Positions 37,301 to 48,685 are shown, counted from the first letter of the stretch. The stretch: 64,000 nt of DNA from Tetradesmus obliquus (GCA_030272155.1 CP126199.1:1550001-1614000); one strand, 5' to 3'. A program made the numbers and translations. Notes: a model not told the origin generated them from the sequence alone.

Positions 37301-37421
37301 TAAGATTGCTGCATTGGTGCTAATATCACACCTGCAGGCTGCCGCGCTGCACGCGGGCGCCCTTTGCAGGGGCGAAGGCTGCAGGGCGCTGCCCCAGGAA
37401 AGACTTCTGTGCCAGGGCCAT
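34356..37421 (-). CDS. atpC: chloroplast ATP synthase gamma subunit (6 exons)
   Basis: Exons 37421-37332, 37023-36868, 36528-36382, 35704-35593, 35248-35001 and 34670-34356 join in phase to 355 aa, the usual size. The first exon codes a short chloroplast transit peptide ([20 protein letters not shown]). The mature start has [15 protein letters not shown] and [17 protein letters not shown]. The middle has [13 protein letters not shown], and the C-terminal helix has [18 protein letters not shown]. The redox-regulatory insert is present, with Cys231 and Cys237 in [10 protein letters not shown] followed by VDAADDEIF. The protein is the rotor shaft of CF1 in the thylakoid ATP synthase, and these cysteines allow thioredoxin control in the light. 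Its introns lack the long CTG tracts and exon-end copies seen in neighbouring genes. Confidence 0.97.
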
Positions 37422-37813
37422 CTTTGCTGGTGCTGTAGGGAAGGTGGGCGATCCGTTGCAGGGGTCAACACACATGAGCAGAGCGCTGCAGGAGCACCAA
37501 GCAGTGTTCTGATGCGCTGTTCTCTAAACCGCAGCACTGCTGTCTTGCTCGCAGCAACAGCTTCACGACCACTTCATTTGGTTTTTCTTGCTGTTGTTTG
37601 CCAATGTGATCCGTCGTTGTCTCACCTGGTGCAAGCATCCCTATGCCACTGTTGCGTCCTGGGTGATGTGGGACATGAGGTTGCACTGCAAAGTTATGTG
37701 TGCCGTTAGAGCATCAATGAAACAATAGTGAAGGTGACATGCAGCGGCAGCAGCAGCAGCCGCGGCAGCAGCAGCAGCTGCTGCTTTGCTGCTTTGCTGC
37801 TGCTGTGAGAAGG

Positions 37814-37855
<42 letters not shown>

Positions 37856-38428
37856 CAGAGCCAAGCACAGCTTATATTGCAACTATTCGTGAGCCAATTG
37901 TCAGCTGTGATAGCAGCGTCAGCGTTCATTACGGTTCGGCTTTGCATGAGCTCGCATTGTCAAGGCAATTCGGCTCTGCTGAATGGGTTGTTTTGTGTGC
38001 TTTGCAAGTGGCTGCCTGTCTCAGTAGTGGCACAAGTCCCTTCGTGCACGCACCAGATGGCGCGGGACATAGCTTGCTCAAGGTTCAACATATGATATCA
38101 CATCAGAAGAAAACCCACACAGCAACAGCAGAGCCACTGAGTCAGCCCAGCACTTGAAACAGGCGGCACGCGTGTGCACCGCGGTGTGTGCTTTGTCAGC
38201 TTGAAGGTTTAGCCACGAAGCTTCAGTTATGAAGCAGGATGCAGGCAGGCGGTCATCATCGTCATGTCTTGAGTGTCATTACAGCAGCAACACAGCAACA
38301 AGCAAGCCACATGCTCAGCTTTCAACGCCAGTCATTACTGGAGTGATGTGTATTTCAGCAGCTGCCACCAAGATGCCAAGCAACCACAAGCAAACCCAGT
38401 ATACTTGTCTGTAAGGAAACCCGAACCG
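37422..38428. other. upstream of atpC, with a CTG tract
   Basis: Should include the atpC promoter and 5' UTR (minus strand). A CTG run of about 13 units lies at 37815-37853, and TTATATT at about 37871-37877 could be a TATA-like element read on the minus strand. No gene is seen. Confidence 0.45.
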
Positions 38429-39436
38429 TCACACTGCCATCATCCTCATCCCTCGCTGCCGCCGGCTGCTGTCACTGCCGCCACTGCCAGCCGCCGCCTC
38501 CCGCCGATACAGCCTGCCAGCAGCTGCAACAGCAGCAGCGCTCAGGGCCCGGCCTGCCCTCACCCGCAAGCTGCCGCTGCTGCTGCTGCTGCTCCTCAGC
38601 AATGTACTGCTATTCTGCTGCATCACCCTGCTCAACACACTGACACTTCTCGAGTGCTGCTGCTGCTGGAGGGGTGCCGGCTGCACCTGCCTTAGCAGCA
38701 TGCGGGCCCTTCCTGACCTCACAGGCTGACAAGGATCTGCAAAAGCCCCAACAGAGCAGCAAATGCTGCTGCTGGCAACGCCGCCGCCGCCATATGGCCA
38801 TGTGCGACGCTGCCTGTGACGCTGCAGCTGCAGCAGCAGCAGCGAGGCATCCGCTCCCTGAGCACCAGCAGCAGCCAGGCTTGCAGCTGTTGCATCGCTC
38901 ACAGGCCTGCCGATCAGAAGCCGCGGCACACCAGCTGCTGCTGCTGCTGCTGCTCGCCGTCGAGCCGGTTCAGTGCCTGCAACAGGCCCACCACCTGCAC
39001 CCTCCACACCCCGCTGCTGCTGCTGCATCAGGGCTTCCTGCCGGCTAATCTCCTGTGCCCAGCCCTGCCCCAGCGTCACAGCTGCCACTGGCACTGCCTG
39101 CATGCCCCTGCCACCCCCACCCCCCTGGCCCCTACTGCTGCCCTCAGCCGCTGCTACAGCAGCCGCCACCACGCCACTCGTCCCCGCACCAGCGCCGGCT
39201 GCCGTAACATTGTTATTGTTAATGTTACTAATGCCCGGCGGCAGCGGCAGCGGGTCCACTGGGGCCCCGCCTGTGCCCTCATCCCAGCCGCGGGTAGCGA
39301 GGTCTGCTGCCACCTCCTCTACAGGCATGTTGTCCCACAGCTGGCCCAGCAGCTGCGCGGCAGCCAGCATGAAGCAGGGCGCTGTGCGCAGCGTGTTCAC
39401 GGCGCTGCAGGTGCGGCAGGGTGCAGCATAGGGCAA
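38429..39436 (-). CDS. Ala/Gly/Ser-rich protein or 3' exon, function unknown
   Basis: A 335-codon ORF. The most protein-like part is at its start: TLRTAPCFMLAAAQLLGQLW then DNMPVEEVAADLATRGWDEG. After that come Gly/Ala-rich stretches and a long Arg/Ser-rich tail. It could start at its own ATG (39436), but the five upstream copies of TCAACGxxCTGCGCAC-like sequence each follow a CTGCAG acceptor, which suggests an exon starting near 39413 preceded by decayed duplicates. It could be a separate gene or a further exon of the RNase H1 gene upstream. The simple splice from 40653 is out of phase, so I keep them apart. Not recognised. Confidence 0.35.
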   Translation of the reverse strand: MPYAAPCRTCSAVNTLRTAPCFMLAAAQLLGQLWDNMPVEEVAADLATRGWDEGTGGAPVDPLPLPPGISNINNNNVTAAGAGAGTSGVVAAAVAAAEGSSRGQGGGGGRGMQAVPVAAVTLGQGWAQEISRQEALMQQQQRGVEGAGGGPVAGTEPARRRAAAAAAAGVPRLLIGRPVSDATAASLAAAGAQGADASLLLLQLQRHRQRRTWPYGGGGVASSSICCSVGAFADPCQPVRSGRARMLLRQVQPAPLQQQQHSRSVSVLSRVMQQNSSTLLRSSSSSSGSLRVRAGRALSAAAVAAAGRLYRREAAAGSGGSDSSRRQRGMRMMAV

Positions 39437-39880
39437 GCAAAGAGCAGATGCTTAGTGTCGAAGCGACCAGCATGAAGCAGGGCGCTGTACGCAGCGCGTC
39501 AACGGCACTGCAGTCATAAAGAGTAGAGGTGCAGCAGGGTGAATGCACCACAACAGAGAGTGGCCGCGCGGCAGCCAGCATGAAGCAGGGCACTGTGCGC
39601 AGCGCATCGACAGCGCTGCAGGTGGCATGCGAAACAGAGCAAGCAATTAGGTCAAGCAGCTGTCCCAGCAGCTGTCCCAGGAGCTGCGCGGCAGCCAGCA
39701 TAAAGCAGGGCTGTACGCAGCGCATTGACGGCGCTGCAAATAAGCGCCAAGGGTGCGGCAGATTGCATGCGGCACATGGCAAGCAGTGAGCACGTCTAGC
39801 AGATGCTCAGCGTTGAACAGCAGCCAGCACGAAGCATGGCGCTGTGCGCAGTGCGTTGTAGGCGCTGCAGGTGCGGCAGC
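39437..39880 (-). repeat. four decayed copies of the ALRTAPCFMLAAA exon start
   Basis: Blocks at about 39440-39515, 39565-39622, 39660-39740 and 39805-39866 each read, on the minus strand, an acceptor-like CTGCAG or CAG, then an Ala-Leu-Arg-Thr-(Ala/Val)-Pro-Cys-Phe-Met-Leu-like stretch, with drift. The spacing is about 110-125 bp. Confidence 0.7.
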
Positions 39881-39956
39881 AGGGATATGCAGCACAGGGT
39901 AAGCAGAGAGCAGCCGCTCAGTGTTGCAGCAGCAAGCAAGAAGCAGCGCGCTGTGC

Positions 39957-40104
39957 CATTGGCACATGGCATGTGCATTGGCACATGGCATGTGCATGTG
40001 CATTGGCACATGGCATGTGCATTGGCACATGGCATGTGCATTGGCACATGGCATGTGCATGTGCATTGGCACATGGCATGTGCATTGGCACATGGCATGT
40101 GCAC
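39957..40104. repeat. palindromic 19-bp tandem repeat
   Basis: Seven copies of ATTGGCACATGGCATGTGC, two extended by an extra ATGTGC. Each unit contains the inverted repeat GCACATG-G-CATGTGC. Confidence 0.9.
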
Positions 40105-40129
40105 ATCCCATCGTCATCCACCTGTGCGG

Positions 40130-40652
40130 CTGCAGCCACCACAACAACCCACTGTACGATCTTGCACCACTCTGCCATGCGCGCACCTCACGTCTCCGAC
40201 CACCTGTGCGGCTGCAGCCAGCAGCGCAACCAGCCCCTGCTGACACCACCCCATGCCACCACACACAGCTACACTCTGCCTGCCATACTTGCCACACACT
40301 ATATGGTACCTTTGGGCACGGGTCTCGTGGTCCAGCGTTGCGTGAAGGTGCGTGGTGATGCATTCACCTCGGTTGTTCAAAACCCAGAGCCGTATACTTT
40401 CGTCCATTCAACTAGGCGCACCTCACGTCTCCGTCCACCTGTGCAGCTGCAGCCAGCAGCGCAGCCAGCTCCTCCCTCCCTACATACACGCCACGCCACC
40501 ACACACAACGAGACTCTACCCGCCATACCTGCCACAAACTATATGATACCTTTGGACAGGGGTCTCGTTGTCCAGCATTGCGTGAAGGTATGCAGTTATG
40601 CATTTTACTCGTTCTCCCCAACCCAGGAGCCGTATACCTTGGTCCATTTGCA
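40130..40652 (-). repeat. two further ~240 bp copies of the last RNase H1 exon and downstream flank
   Basis: Copies at about 40163-40405 and 40406-40640 repeat the end of the last RNase H1 exon (LAALLAAAAQ then VDGDVRCA) with flanking sequence containing CGTATAC and a CCAGCxTTGCGTGAAGGT block. A shorter fragment lies at 40113-40140. Confidence 0.7.
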
Positions 40653-40817
40653 CTAGGCGCACCTCACGTCTCCGTCCACCTGTGCGGCTGCAGCCAGCAG
40701 CGCAGCCAGCTCCTCCCTGCTAGCCCCCTTCTGCCAGCGATCCACTACCTTGTCAGCAGCAGCATCGGAGTCCATGGCCAAATTTGACAGCAGGTCAGCT
40801 AGGCTGTTCTCCTCCCT

Positions 40818-40850
<33 letters not shown>

Positions 40851-40879
40851 GCAGCAGCAGCAGCAGCAGCGGCAGCAGC

Positions 40880-40913
<34 letters not shown>

Positions 40914-42347
40914 TCGGAGTCCATGGCTAGGTTGGACAGCAGGTCGGCCAGGCTGTTCTCCTCCCTGCAGGCAGTGGTGCAGCAGCAGCAGCAGCAGCAG
41001 CGCAAATGATGCTTGGGTAATGTGCCGTGCCCCTGCAACCCAAATGCATCAACGCCAGCAGCAGCACCACAAAGACTGGCCACAGATACTTGAACACTTA
41101 CCCAACAATATCTGAGCGTGTTCAAACCAGTCAAAACCTGCGCAAAATCTGCTTGCAACACATATGACAAGTGGCCGCGCACCTGTAGATGTGCTCGATC
41201 TGGAAGCTCTCGCAGCGCTGCTCCAGCAGCTTGGCCTCCCGGTACAGCGGCAGCAGCCGCGCTGCATAACACCTCAACCTGCATGAAACCTGCCTGACCC
41301 CATGTAACACGACTCAGCACACACCCACCCACCTGTAGATTTGCTTAATCTTTGATTGTATACAAACCCTTAAAAACCAGCATAAAACCAGCACGAAACC
41401 TGAAACTTGTTAAACATGTTTCACAACACACCCACGCACCTGTAGATGTGCTCGATCTGGAAGCTCTCGCAGCGCTGCTCCAGCAGCTTGGCTTCCCGGT
41501 ACAGCGGCAGCAGCCGCTGCCCGTTGACCCGGTACTCCTCAGTCATCTGCCGCACCACCAGCTGGCTGTCGCCTTTTGCCACGATGTGCTTCGCCCCCAG
41601 CTTCTCTAGGCAGAACTGTGGCGGCAGCAGCAGCAGCAGCAGCAGCAGCAGCTGTTGACTCAGCATCTCGGAGATGCACCACACCAAACGTGCTGCAGTA
41701 ATGCTGCACAGGCCGCAGCAAAGTGACCTTGGCTAAGCCATGTGTCTACACTTGTACTGGTCAAGTGTTGCTATTTAGTGGGCTGCTGTGCCTCCCTCAC
41801 CCGCATGCCTGCCATGAGCCGGCTGTACTCTGCTTTATTCGTTGTTGGTGTCCTGCACGCTGAAGGTCCCCCAAAAGGGAACCCTAATTCCCCACACCCT
41901 GGGTGCAGGCAGCCGCTGAGCAGCGGCAAGCAAGTGGTTGCGCTGTTGCACAGCTACCCGAGGCGCACTGTCCCGCCTGACCCCACACCTCATTCACCCG
42001 CATGACTGCGATGAGCCCGCTGTACTATGTCTCATTGTCCGTGTCCAAACCCTAACCCTGAAACATTGTTGGTGTCCAAATCCTGATCCCTCTGAACCCC
42101 TGGGTGCAGGCAGCCAATATTGCGCCTCACTCACCCGCATGCCTGCAATGAGCCCGCTGTACCCTGCTTCTTTGTTGGTGTCCGGATTCTGGACCCTGAA
42201 ACACCACCCCTGACCCCCTAAATCCCTTAGGTCGAAGCTAGTGCTGCTGCATGTCTCACTCACCCGCATGCCTGCGATGAGCCCGCCGTACTCTGCTTCA
42301 TTGTTGGTGGAGCCGTACGGCAGCGGCCTGCAGCCCATGCGCAGCTG

Positions 42348-42384
<37 letters not shown>

Positions 42385-43385
42385 TGATGACAGCAGCAGC
42401 AGCAGCAGGGTGCACGACAGCATCATGGGCAGCAAGCAGTGCACAGCAAGCAGGGCCACCAGCCGACTGCATGCACTATGAGAGAGATACACAGGGCGGC
42501 TTTCTGAGTGACTAGCAGCCGCTGCAACATCAACCACAACAGCACCCTGCCATACATCATGTCCTTACAACCATACACTGCCGTGCCACACAGCAAACAC
42601 AGCACAGCGCAGCACAGCACAGCACAGCACAGCGCAGCACAGCGCAGCACAGCACAACAAAGCACAGCACAGCACAGCACAGCGCAGCACAGCACAGCAC
42701 AGCACAGCACAGCACAGCACAGCACAGCACAGCACAACAAAGCACAGCACAGCGCGCCAAAGCAGCAGCAGTGCCCTACCCGCTCGTTGCGCTGCTGCTC
42801 AAACACTGCATAGCCGAACACAGCACAGCACACCACAGCACAGCACGGCACAGCACAACAAAGCGCACCACAGCGTGCCACAGCAGCAGCGCCCTACCCG
42901 CTCGTTGCGCTGCCGCTCAAACACTGCATAGCCGTAGCCAGCCCTCCCAGGGTTGTTGCGCGAGCCGCCATCAAAGGTGAACATCACCACCGGGTGCTGC
43001 CCCAGCAGTGAAGCCGGTGGGGCGGGGCTGAGGCCCGGGCCCCCTTGCTGCTGCTGCTGCTGCTGGGCAGTGAAGGCAGGGGGAGGGTCCGGGGCCTGGT
43101 AGCTAGCGCCGCGCTGCCGCTTTGCTGCTGCGCCTGCAGGACACACCGCGGGTGCGGGCAACCACCATATGTATTGTATGATATTGATCTTTGTACGCAG
43201 CATGAGGCCTTTGAATGAACGTGGCAATAGCACACAGCAGCATGCATCTGGTGGAGCCTGGCAACCGCTCTGTCAGCTTGCTGTTGATGCTGCTGCTGCT
43301 TGCTGCTGTCGGTGCGCAAGTACAGCAAAGCAGAACCCCCGCCAGCGTCCTTCCCACTGTTACTGCGCAGCGGCATGCTGCTGCC

Positions 43386-43435
<50 letters not shown>

Positions 43436-43798
43436 GTTGCTCACCTGCACCTTCCTGGCCAGCGCCTCGCACAGTGCTGTAGCCTCTGCCGCCGCCGCTG
43501 CTGCTGCTGCCGCCGTGCTGTGCCAGGAATTCTGCTGCCTCCTGCCTGCTCTTGAAGCTTTTGAACACTGGGTTGGAGAAGCCGTCTATCAGTGCCTTGG
43601 CCTGGTGGCAGTGAATGCATGCGACAGACAGACCATGATAAAACAGGTGGCGAGATGGACAGACAGAGGCAAGGCAATGGACAGCATGCTGCTTGCTTGC
43701 TTGCTTACGAGATTTCATTTAACAAGGCGTTTCTGCCAGATCAATCAGCGAGTTGCGCATAACAGGATTGGCTGGCGGGCAGATTCCTTGCAACTGCC

Positions 43799-43856
<58 letters not shown>

Positions 43857-44190
43857 TGCTTCAGGCGCTGCCACGCACCTCCGCCCAACTGTTGAAGATT
43901 CCAACCCGCCGCCCCCGCGCAACTGCATACACTTTACCATCACCACTATCACCAGCAGCAGCAGCAGCAGCAGCGGCGCCACTGCTGCTGCTGCCACCAG
44001 CTGCTGGATTTGCTGGAGCAGCTGCTCCTGCACTGCTGCCAGCTAGCCAGGCTTGCGCTTTCGCTTTGGATTTGAAACTTTTGAATTGTGCGCCAGAGAA
44101 GCCAGTTGTGGCTTCCTGACATTCATCCCATGTGTTGAAAATGCCTGTGCGGTGGCCTCTACGCACAGCATACACCTTCTTGGGAGCCAT
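40653..44190 (-). CDS. ribonuclease H1 with two hybrid-binding domains (6 exons)
   Basis: Exons 44190-43879, 43601-43445, 43133-42898, 42344-42264, 41615-41440 and 40815-40653 join in phase to 374 aa. Two N-terminal hybrid-binding (viroplasmin-type) domains are seen: KKVYAVRRGHRTGIFNTW with FKSFKSKAKAQAWL (residues about 4-50) and KVYAVARGRRVGIFNSW with FKSFKSRQEAAEFL (about 87-138). The RNase H fold has the four catalytic acids: Asp210 in FTFDGGS, Glu253 in NNEAEY, Asp278 in GDSQLVV and Asp328 in NSLADLLSN. It should remove RNA from RNA-DNA hybrids in nucleus or organelles. An in-frame upstream start at 44229 would add 13 residues and could matter for targeting. Several exons have decayed duplicates nearby, so exon choice is by intactness and phase. 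Confidence 0.85.
40895..40980 (-). repeat. copy of the start of the last RNase H1 exon
   Basis: The block coding REENSLADLLSNLAMDSD after CTGCAG occurs here and at 40765-40815. This upstream copy runs into a CTG tract and then a different frame, while the downstream copy continues to a stop. It is intact enough to act as an alternative exon. Confidence 0.75.
41181..41261 (-). repeat. copy of the fifth RNase H1 exon end with donor
   Basis: About 80 bases coding LLPLYREAKLLEQRCESFQI and onward, ending TACAG|GTGCG, repeat 41440-41520 with few changes. A third remnant, CTACAG|GTGGGTGG, is at 41330-41340. Confidence 0.8.
41795..42190 (-). repeat. three decayed copies of the fourth RNase H1 exon end with donor
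   Basis: Blocks at about 41796-41850, 41995-42050 and 42128-42180 repeat the end of exon 42344-42264 (coding EAEYGGLIAGMR, donor CGG|GTGAG), each with substitutions. One ends in a changed GCATGCGGGTGA context and keeps a donor. Confidence 0.8.
42597..42770. repeat. AGCAC pentanucleotide repeat
   Basis: A long (CAGCA)n/(AGCAC)n tract with GC and AA interruptions in an RNase H1 intron. A shorter one follows at 42818-42880. The Cys/Val/Leu ORFs through it are composition artefacts. A similar short tract lies at 103-165. Confidence 0.9.
42771..42816 (-). repeat. copy of the third RNase H1 exon end with donor
   Basis: The end of exon 43133-42898 (coding YAVFExQRNER, donor CGG|GTAGGG) recurs here about 120 bases into the following intron. 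Confidence 0.8.
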
Positions 44191-44855
44191 ACTGCAGTTG
44201 TTAGTTGGCCAAATAGCTGACGCTCTCAAACGAGCATACTGGCGACGGAACAGAGTTGATGTTAGAGGTGTCTCGTTTCACGAACAGCTGCGGGACTGCA
44301 GGCAGTAGATGACTCGTGGCAACGTCTGCTATGCTGCAGCAGCAGCAGCAGCACACTGGCAGCGACAGCACGCAGCACACAGCAGACGATGCTGTTTACG
44401 GTCGCAGCCACAAACACGCATGTCCTCTACCAGCCAATAAAACTAAACAGCCTGCCAAACCCCATGCAGCAATCATTCCGGACTACAAGAACCCTTGTTA
44501 CACGCAAGTGGCACTTCTGCACAGTGTCGGCAGCGCAAGATCGCAACAAAAACACCCCAGGAATGTTTAAACGTATGGCAGACGGAAAATTTGTTGAAAG
44601 CCATGCGTTCTGTTGTGATCTGCTTGGCAAGTACCACTTGTCGACGCCCGACCGCACGTAGCTGTTCTGCACTAAATTGACCCACCAGATATGATCAAAC
44701 GGTACGCCACAGGTTTAAAAGTCTTTGCATGACCGCATGGCGCATGCATGACGCAGCCTGCTTTCGTGGGACTGCTTCTGCTGCTGTTGCCTTACCTCAC
44801 GCAAACACACGTCTGAGCTGCTGCGCGGCTGTACAGAGACGCTTTGGTTGAGACA
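44191..44855. other. divergent intergenic region between RNase H1 and the C2/GRAM gene
   Basis: No coding exon is convincing. It should contain promoters or 5' UTRs for both genes. Upstream exons of the C2/GRAM gene could also lie here. Confidence 0.45.
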
Positions 44856-45322
44856 ATGCGTTTCCAGCAGAACACATGCTGCCAATTGCATAACCCTCAA
44901 CTGGGTGCTGCCTCATGTTCCCGTGTTGCCTGTCCCCCTGTTGCACACAATTACAGCACCTGTGGCACTCTCAGTCCTGATTTCAGCTCAGTGACATGGA
45001 CAGCAGCAGTCCTGGACGCCCCTGTACTGACTACAGCAGACTTGCAGGCATGCGGTGCTTCATGTGAGCAGCAGCCTGGCTGCCAGGCCCCTGATCAGGC
45101 TACTGGCGGCGGCAGCAGCAGCAGCAGCAGCAGCAGTGACTCTCCAAGGTCCAGCAGCTGCCAGCAGCTGCAGCAGGATCGCTGTGCTGCTGCAGATGCT
45201 GCAGCCCCTGCTGCTACTGCCTGGGAGCAGCTGATACAACAGCTGCAGCATGCAGGGCACCCTTTTGACCACCAACAGCAGCAGCAGCGGCAGCTGCCTG
45301 CAGCTGCAACAGCAAGACCTGC

Positions 45323-45389
<67 letters not shown>

Positions 45390-45519
45390 GCAGCAGCTCC
45401 TAATGCAGGCATGCGGTGGGATGCTGCACTGGTGGCAGCAGCGCTGCGGCCTCTGCTGCTGTCATGGCAGCAGCGTGCCCTGCCTGCTGCAGAGCAGGGT
45501 AGCAGCCACATAGCTGCTG

Positions 45520-45557
<38 letters not shown>

Positions 45558-45845
45558 GGGGTGTGCCTAGCGGTGCGAGTTGCAGTTGCCAGGCAGCTCT
45601 GCAAGGCAGCAGGGCTGCACAGGATACAAGCAGAACAGGTGAGGCAAATGCACATGAAGGCAGCAGCACCAGCAGCAGCAGCAGCAGCAGCAGTGCAAGG
45701 AACTGCCATGCATGCGTAGCAGTTTTGCTTATAACATGGCATGTAAGTGTACCTGCACGTTTACAAGCTGGCTGTGCATTCTGATGAAGCCGTACCCCGG
45801 GACGCCGCTGGTGTGTGTGCTGCCATGTACATTGCTCACCATCGC

Positions 45846-45890
<45 letters not shown>

Positions 45891-45972
45891 GCAGGCCATC
45901 GTCACTGCCCTGGCAGCCAATGCAGCAATCCTGCCACGCCTGCTGATGCGCTCACAGCGCCTAACAGCCCGC

Positions 45973-46011
<39 letters not shown>

Positions 46012-46756
46012 CCAACCCCTAGCAGTGACGAGCAGCAGCAGCAGCTGGCAGCAGGCCACTACCGAGCAGAGGCAGCAGCACTTGCCAAGCAGCTGGCGCT
46101 GCAGCAGCAGCTGCCGGGGTATGTGGGCTGTGTGGAGGTGCTGCTGGTAGGCGCAGAGGGCCTGAGCAGGGCCAAGCGCACAGGGTGAGCTTCTGTGGCG
46201 AGAGGCAGTGCATGTTACTTTGCAGCAACAGCACACGATGTACAGTTTGAAAAGGAGAGCAGACGTTGGGTGTTGCTGTGCATGCGTGCTATGTTGCGCC
46301 TGCATGATGCCTATTGCCACTGTCCATGTGTAGTCTGCTTCTGCTCGAAATGGTGTGATGTGCTTTGTTGCTGACTGCAGCTTCCGCGTGCGTATGCGTG
46401 CCCTTTGCATGTGGCTGTTTTGCTGCTGTGCTTGCCAGGGCCTGCTGGCGATGTGCCGCAGCAAGCTGCCAAACCGCTGTGTTCTGGCGTGCCTCTCACA
46501 GCCCAACATACACACGCTCTGCATCTTGGCTGTGTCACAGATTCGCGCTTTCCAGTCACATTCATGAGTACTCTGCTGCCGATGAGTGCGCCGTTATGTG
46601 CTGTGTTGCTGACAGCAGCTGTCCGTGCTGGTGGTTGCACGCTGCTGCTGCTGCCCTGCTGCTGTGCCGGCCAGGGGCCTGCTGGCAATGCGCCGCAGCA
46701 AGCCGCCAAACCCCTACGCCCTTGCGTGGCTCTCACAGCCCAACAGAAACCACCAC

Positions 46757-46793
<37 letters not shown>

Positions 46794-47071
46794 GGACCGA
46801 GCCTGTGGCTGCATCTCCATGCTGCTGCCAGCTGCAGCTGGCTGCCAGTGCTGCTGCCAGCCGCAGCGGCTGCCCTCAGTGGGGCCAGCTGCTGGGCGGG
46901 TTCACAACGTTACAGCGGGAGCTGGATGTGATGGTGCTGCAGGTGAGGCTACTGCAACTTGTTGCATCATGCTGCAGCAGCATGAGCCCTCAGTGGGGCC
47001 AGCTGCTGGGATCGTTTACAACGCTGCAGCGGGAGCTGGATGTGATGGTGCTGCAGGTGAGGCTTCGTTTT

Positions 47072-47111
<40 letters not shown>

Positions 47112-47862
47112 AGTGGTGTGTGTGTGTGCTGCTCACCAGGGCGGCTTTACAACACTGCAGCGTGAGCTGGATGTGACGGTGCTGCAGGTGAGGCTACAGT
47201 TTTAGTCCTTTTGTAAGCCATAGCTTTTGGCATCGGCAATGTGGGTGAGGCTGTGTTTGAAGTCTGCTGCATGCTGCTGCATGCTGCTGCTGCTGGGCGG
47301 TTTCACAACGCTGCAGCGGGAGCTGGATGTGATGGTGCTGCAGGTGGGTGTAGAACCCTGTTGCTGCTGCTGATGTACTTGGATACTCGGTATACATTCG
47401 TGTCCTGGTGCCGCAGGTAAGGGGCGGTGATGTTGTGGTGTTGCTGAGCATTTCCCTTGGTGCATCTGAGCGCATTAGGTAATACCATCTTCAACACAAT
47501 GCTGTGTCTAGTACTCTGGCTGCAAGTGTGTTGCAACGCATGTTACACAACCTTTGCCCCATTCAACCACGTGTGCAGATGCGGCACATCCCTTGGGAGC
47601 TGCCTGCAGCTGCTGCCAGGTGCCTGGATGTGCACTGGCAGCACGTGCCGCTGGTTGCCGCGTTTTCACCTAGGGCCAACGATTCTGTTGACTTGTGATT
47701 TGAATTGCACGTGCAGATGCGGCACATCTCTGGTGAGCTGCCTGCAGCTGCTGCCAGCCAGCCAGTGCCCACATCTGATCCCCAGCTGCTGCTGCAGCAG
47801 CACGAGCTGCTGGGAGAGGTGGCAGTGCACCTGGGATCACTGGCACAACTCATGTCAAACCT

Positions 47863-47906
<44 letters not shown>

Positions 47907-48610
47907 GTGATCCCAGTAAGCTGGCGCGTGCATTGTGTCCGTACGTTGAGGAGTGGGACGGTGGCATGGAATTAGTGCTGCTGCTGCCGCTGTTCAGAGG
48001 GAATGACAGTAGCAGCAGCAGCAGCGCTATCAGCCGGTGCAGCATGGACAGTAACAGCAGCAGCACTAGCAGTAGCAGCACAGGCAGGGGTGTGATGACT
48101 CCACGTGGTGTAGCAGCAGCTTGGTCACCTGGCTCTGAGCTTCTTTGGAGGGAGCTTGCATCATCTGCTGATTCAGGTACTGCAACTGCAGGTGACAGAG
48201 TACCGCAGCAGCGGCGGCAGCAGCAGCGGCAGCAGCAGGCAGGGTATGGCTTCACCCCGCTAGAGACCATCAATTCAGCTGACAGTTGTTTCGATGATAG
48301 TGCTTATGACGGCCGGCGAGACCAGAATGCAGCAGCATCCACAGGATCGCCTACAGCAGCAGCAGCAGCAGGAGAAGGTAGCTTTAGCAGCAACGGCAGA
48401 CGCATATCAGCAGCCGCTGCAGCTGCTGCTGCATCAGGGATAGCAGTCCTTGATGCTGCTGCTGGCAAAATGCACCACGGCAGCAGCAGCAGCAGCACCA
48501 GCAGCAGCATGCAGCAGGTTGGCAGTGTGCGGCTGCGCTTGAGGGTTGCTGTCGAGCAGCGGGTGAGCTTGCTGCAAGCTGAGCTGGCAGTGCAGCAGCT
48601 AGAAGCTGAA

Positions 48611-48643
<33 letters not shown>

Positions 48644-48645
48644 CC

Positions 48646-48685
<40 letters not shown>

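Noticed and set aside
42040..42065. CCCTAACCCT as a telomere-like repeat
   Set aside because: Only one and a half units inside an RNase H1 intron copy; no array.
42508..42881. Cys/Val/Leu or Ser/Thr/Gln ORFs through the AGCAC repeat
   Set aside because: Open in several frames on both strands purely because of the pentanucleotide repeat.
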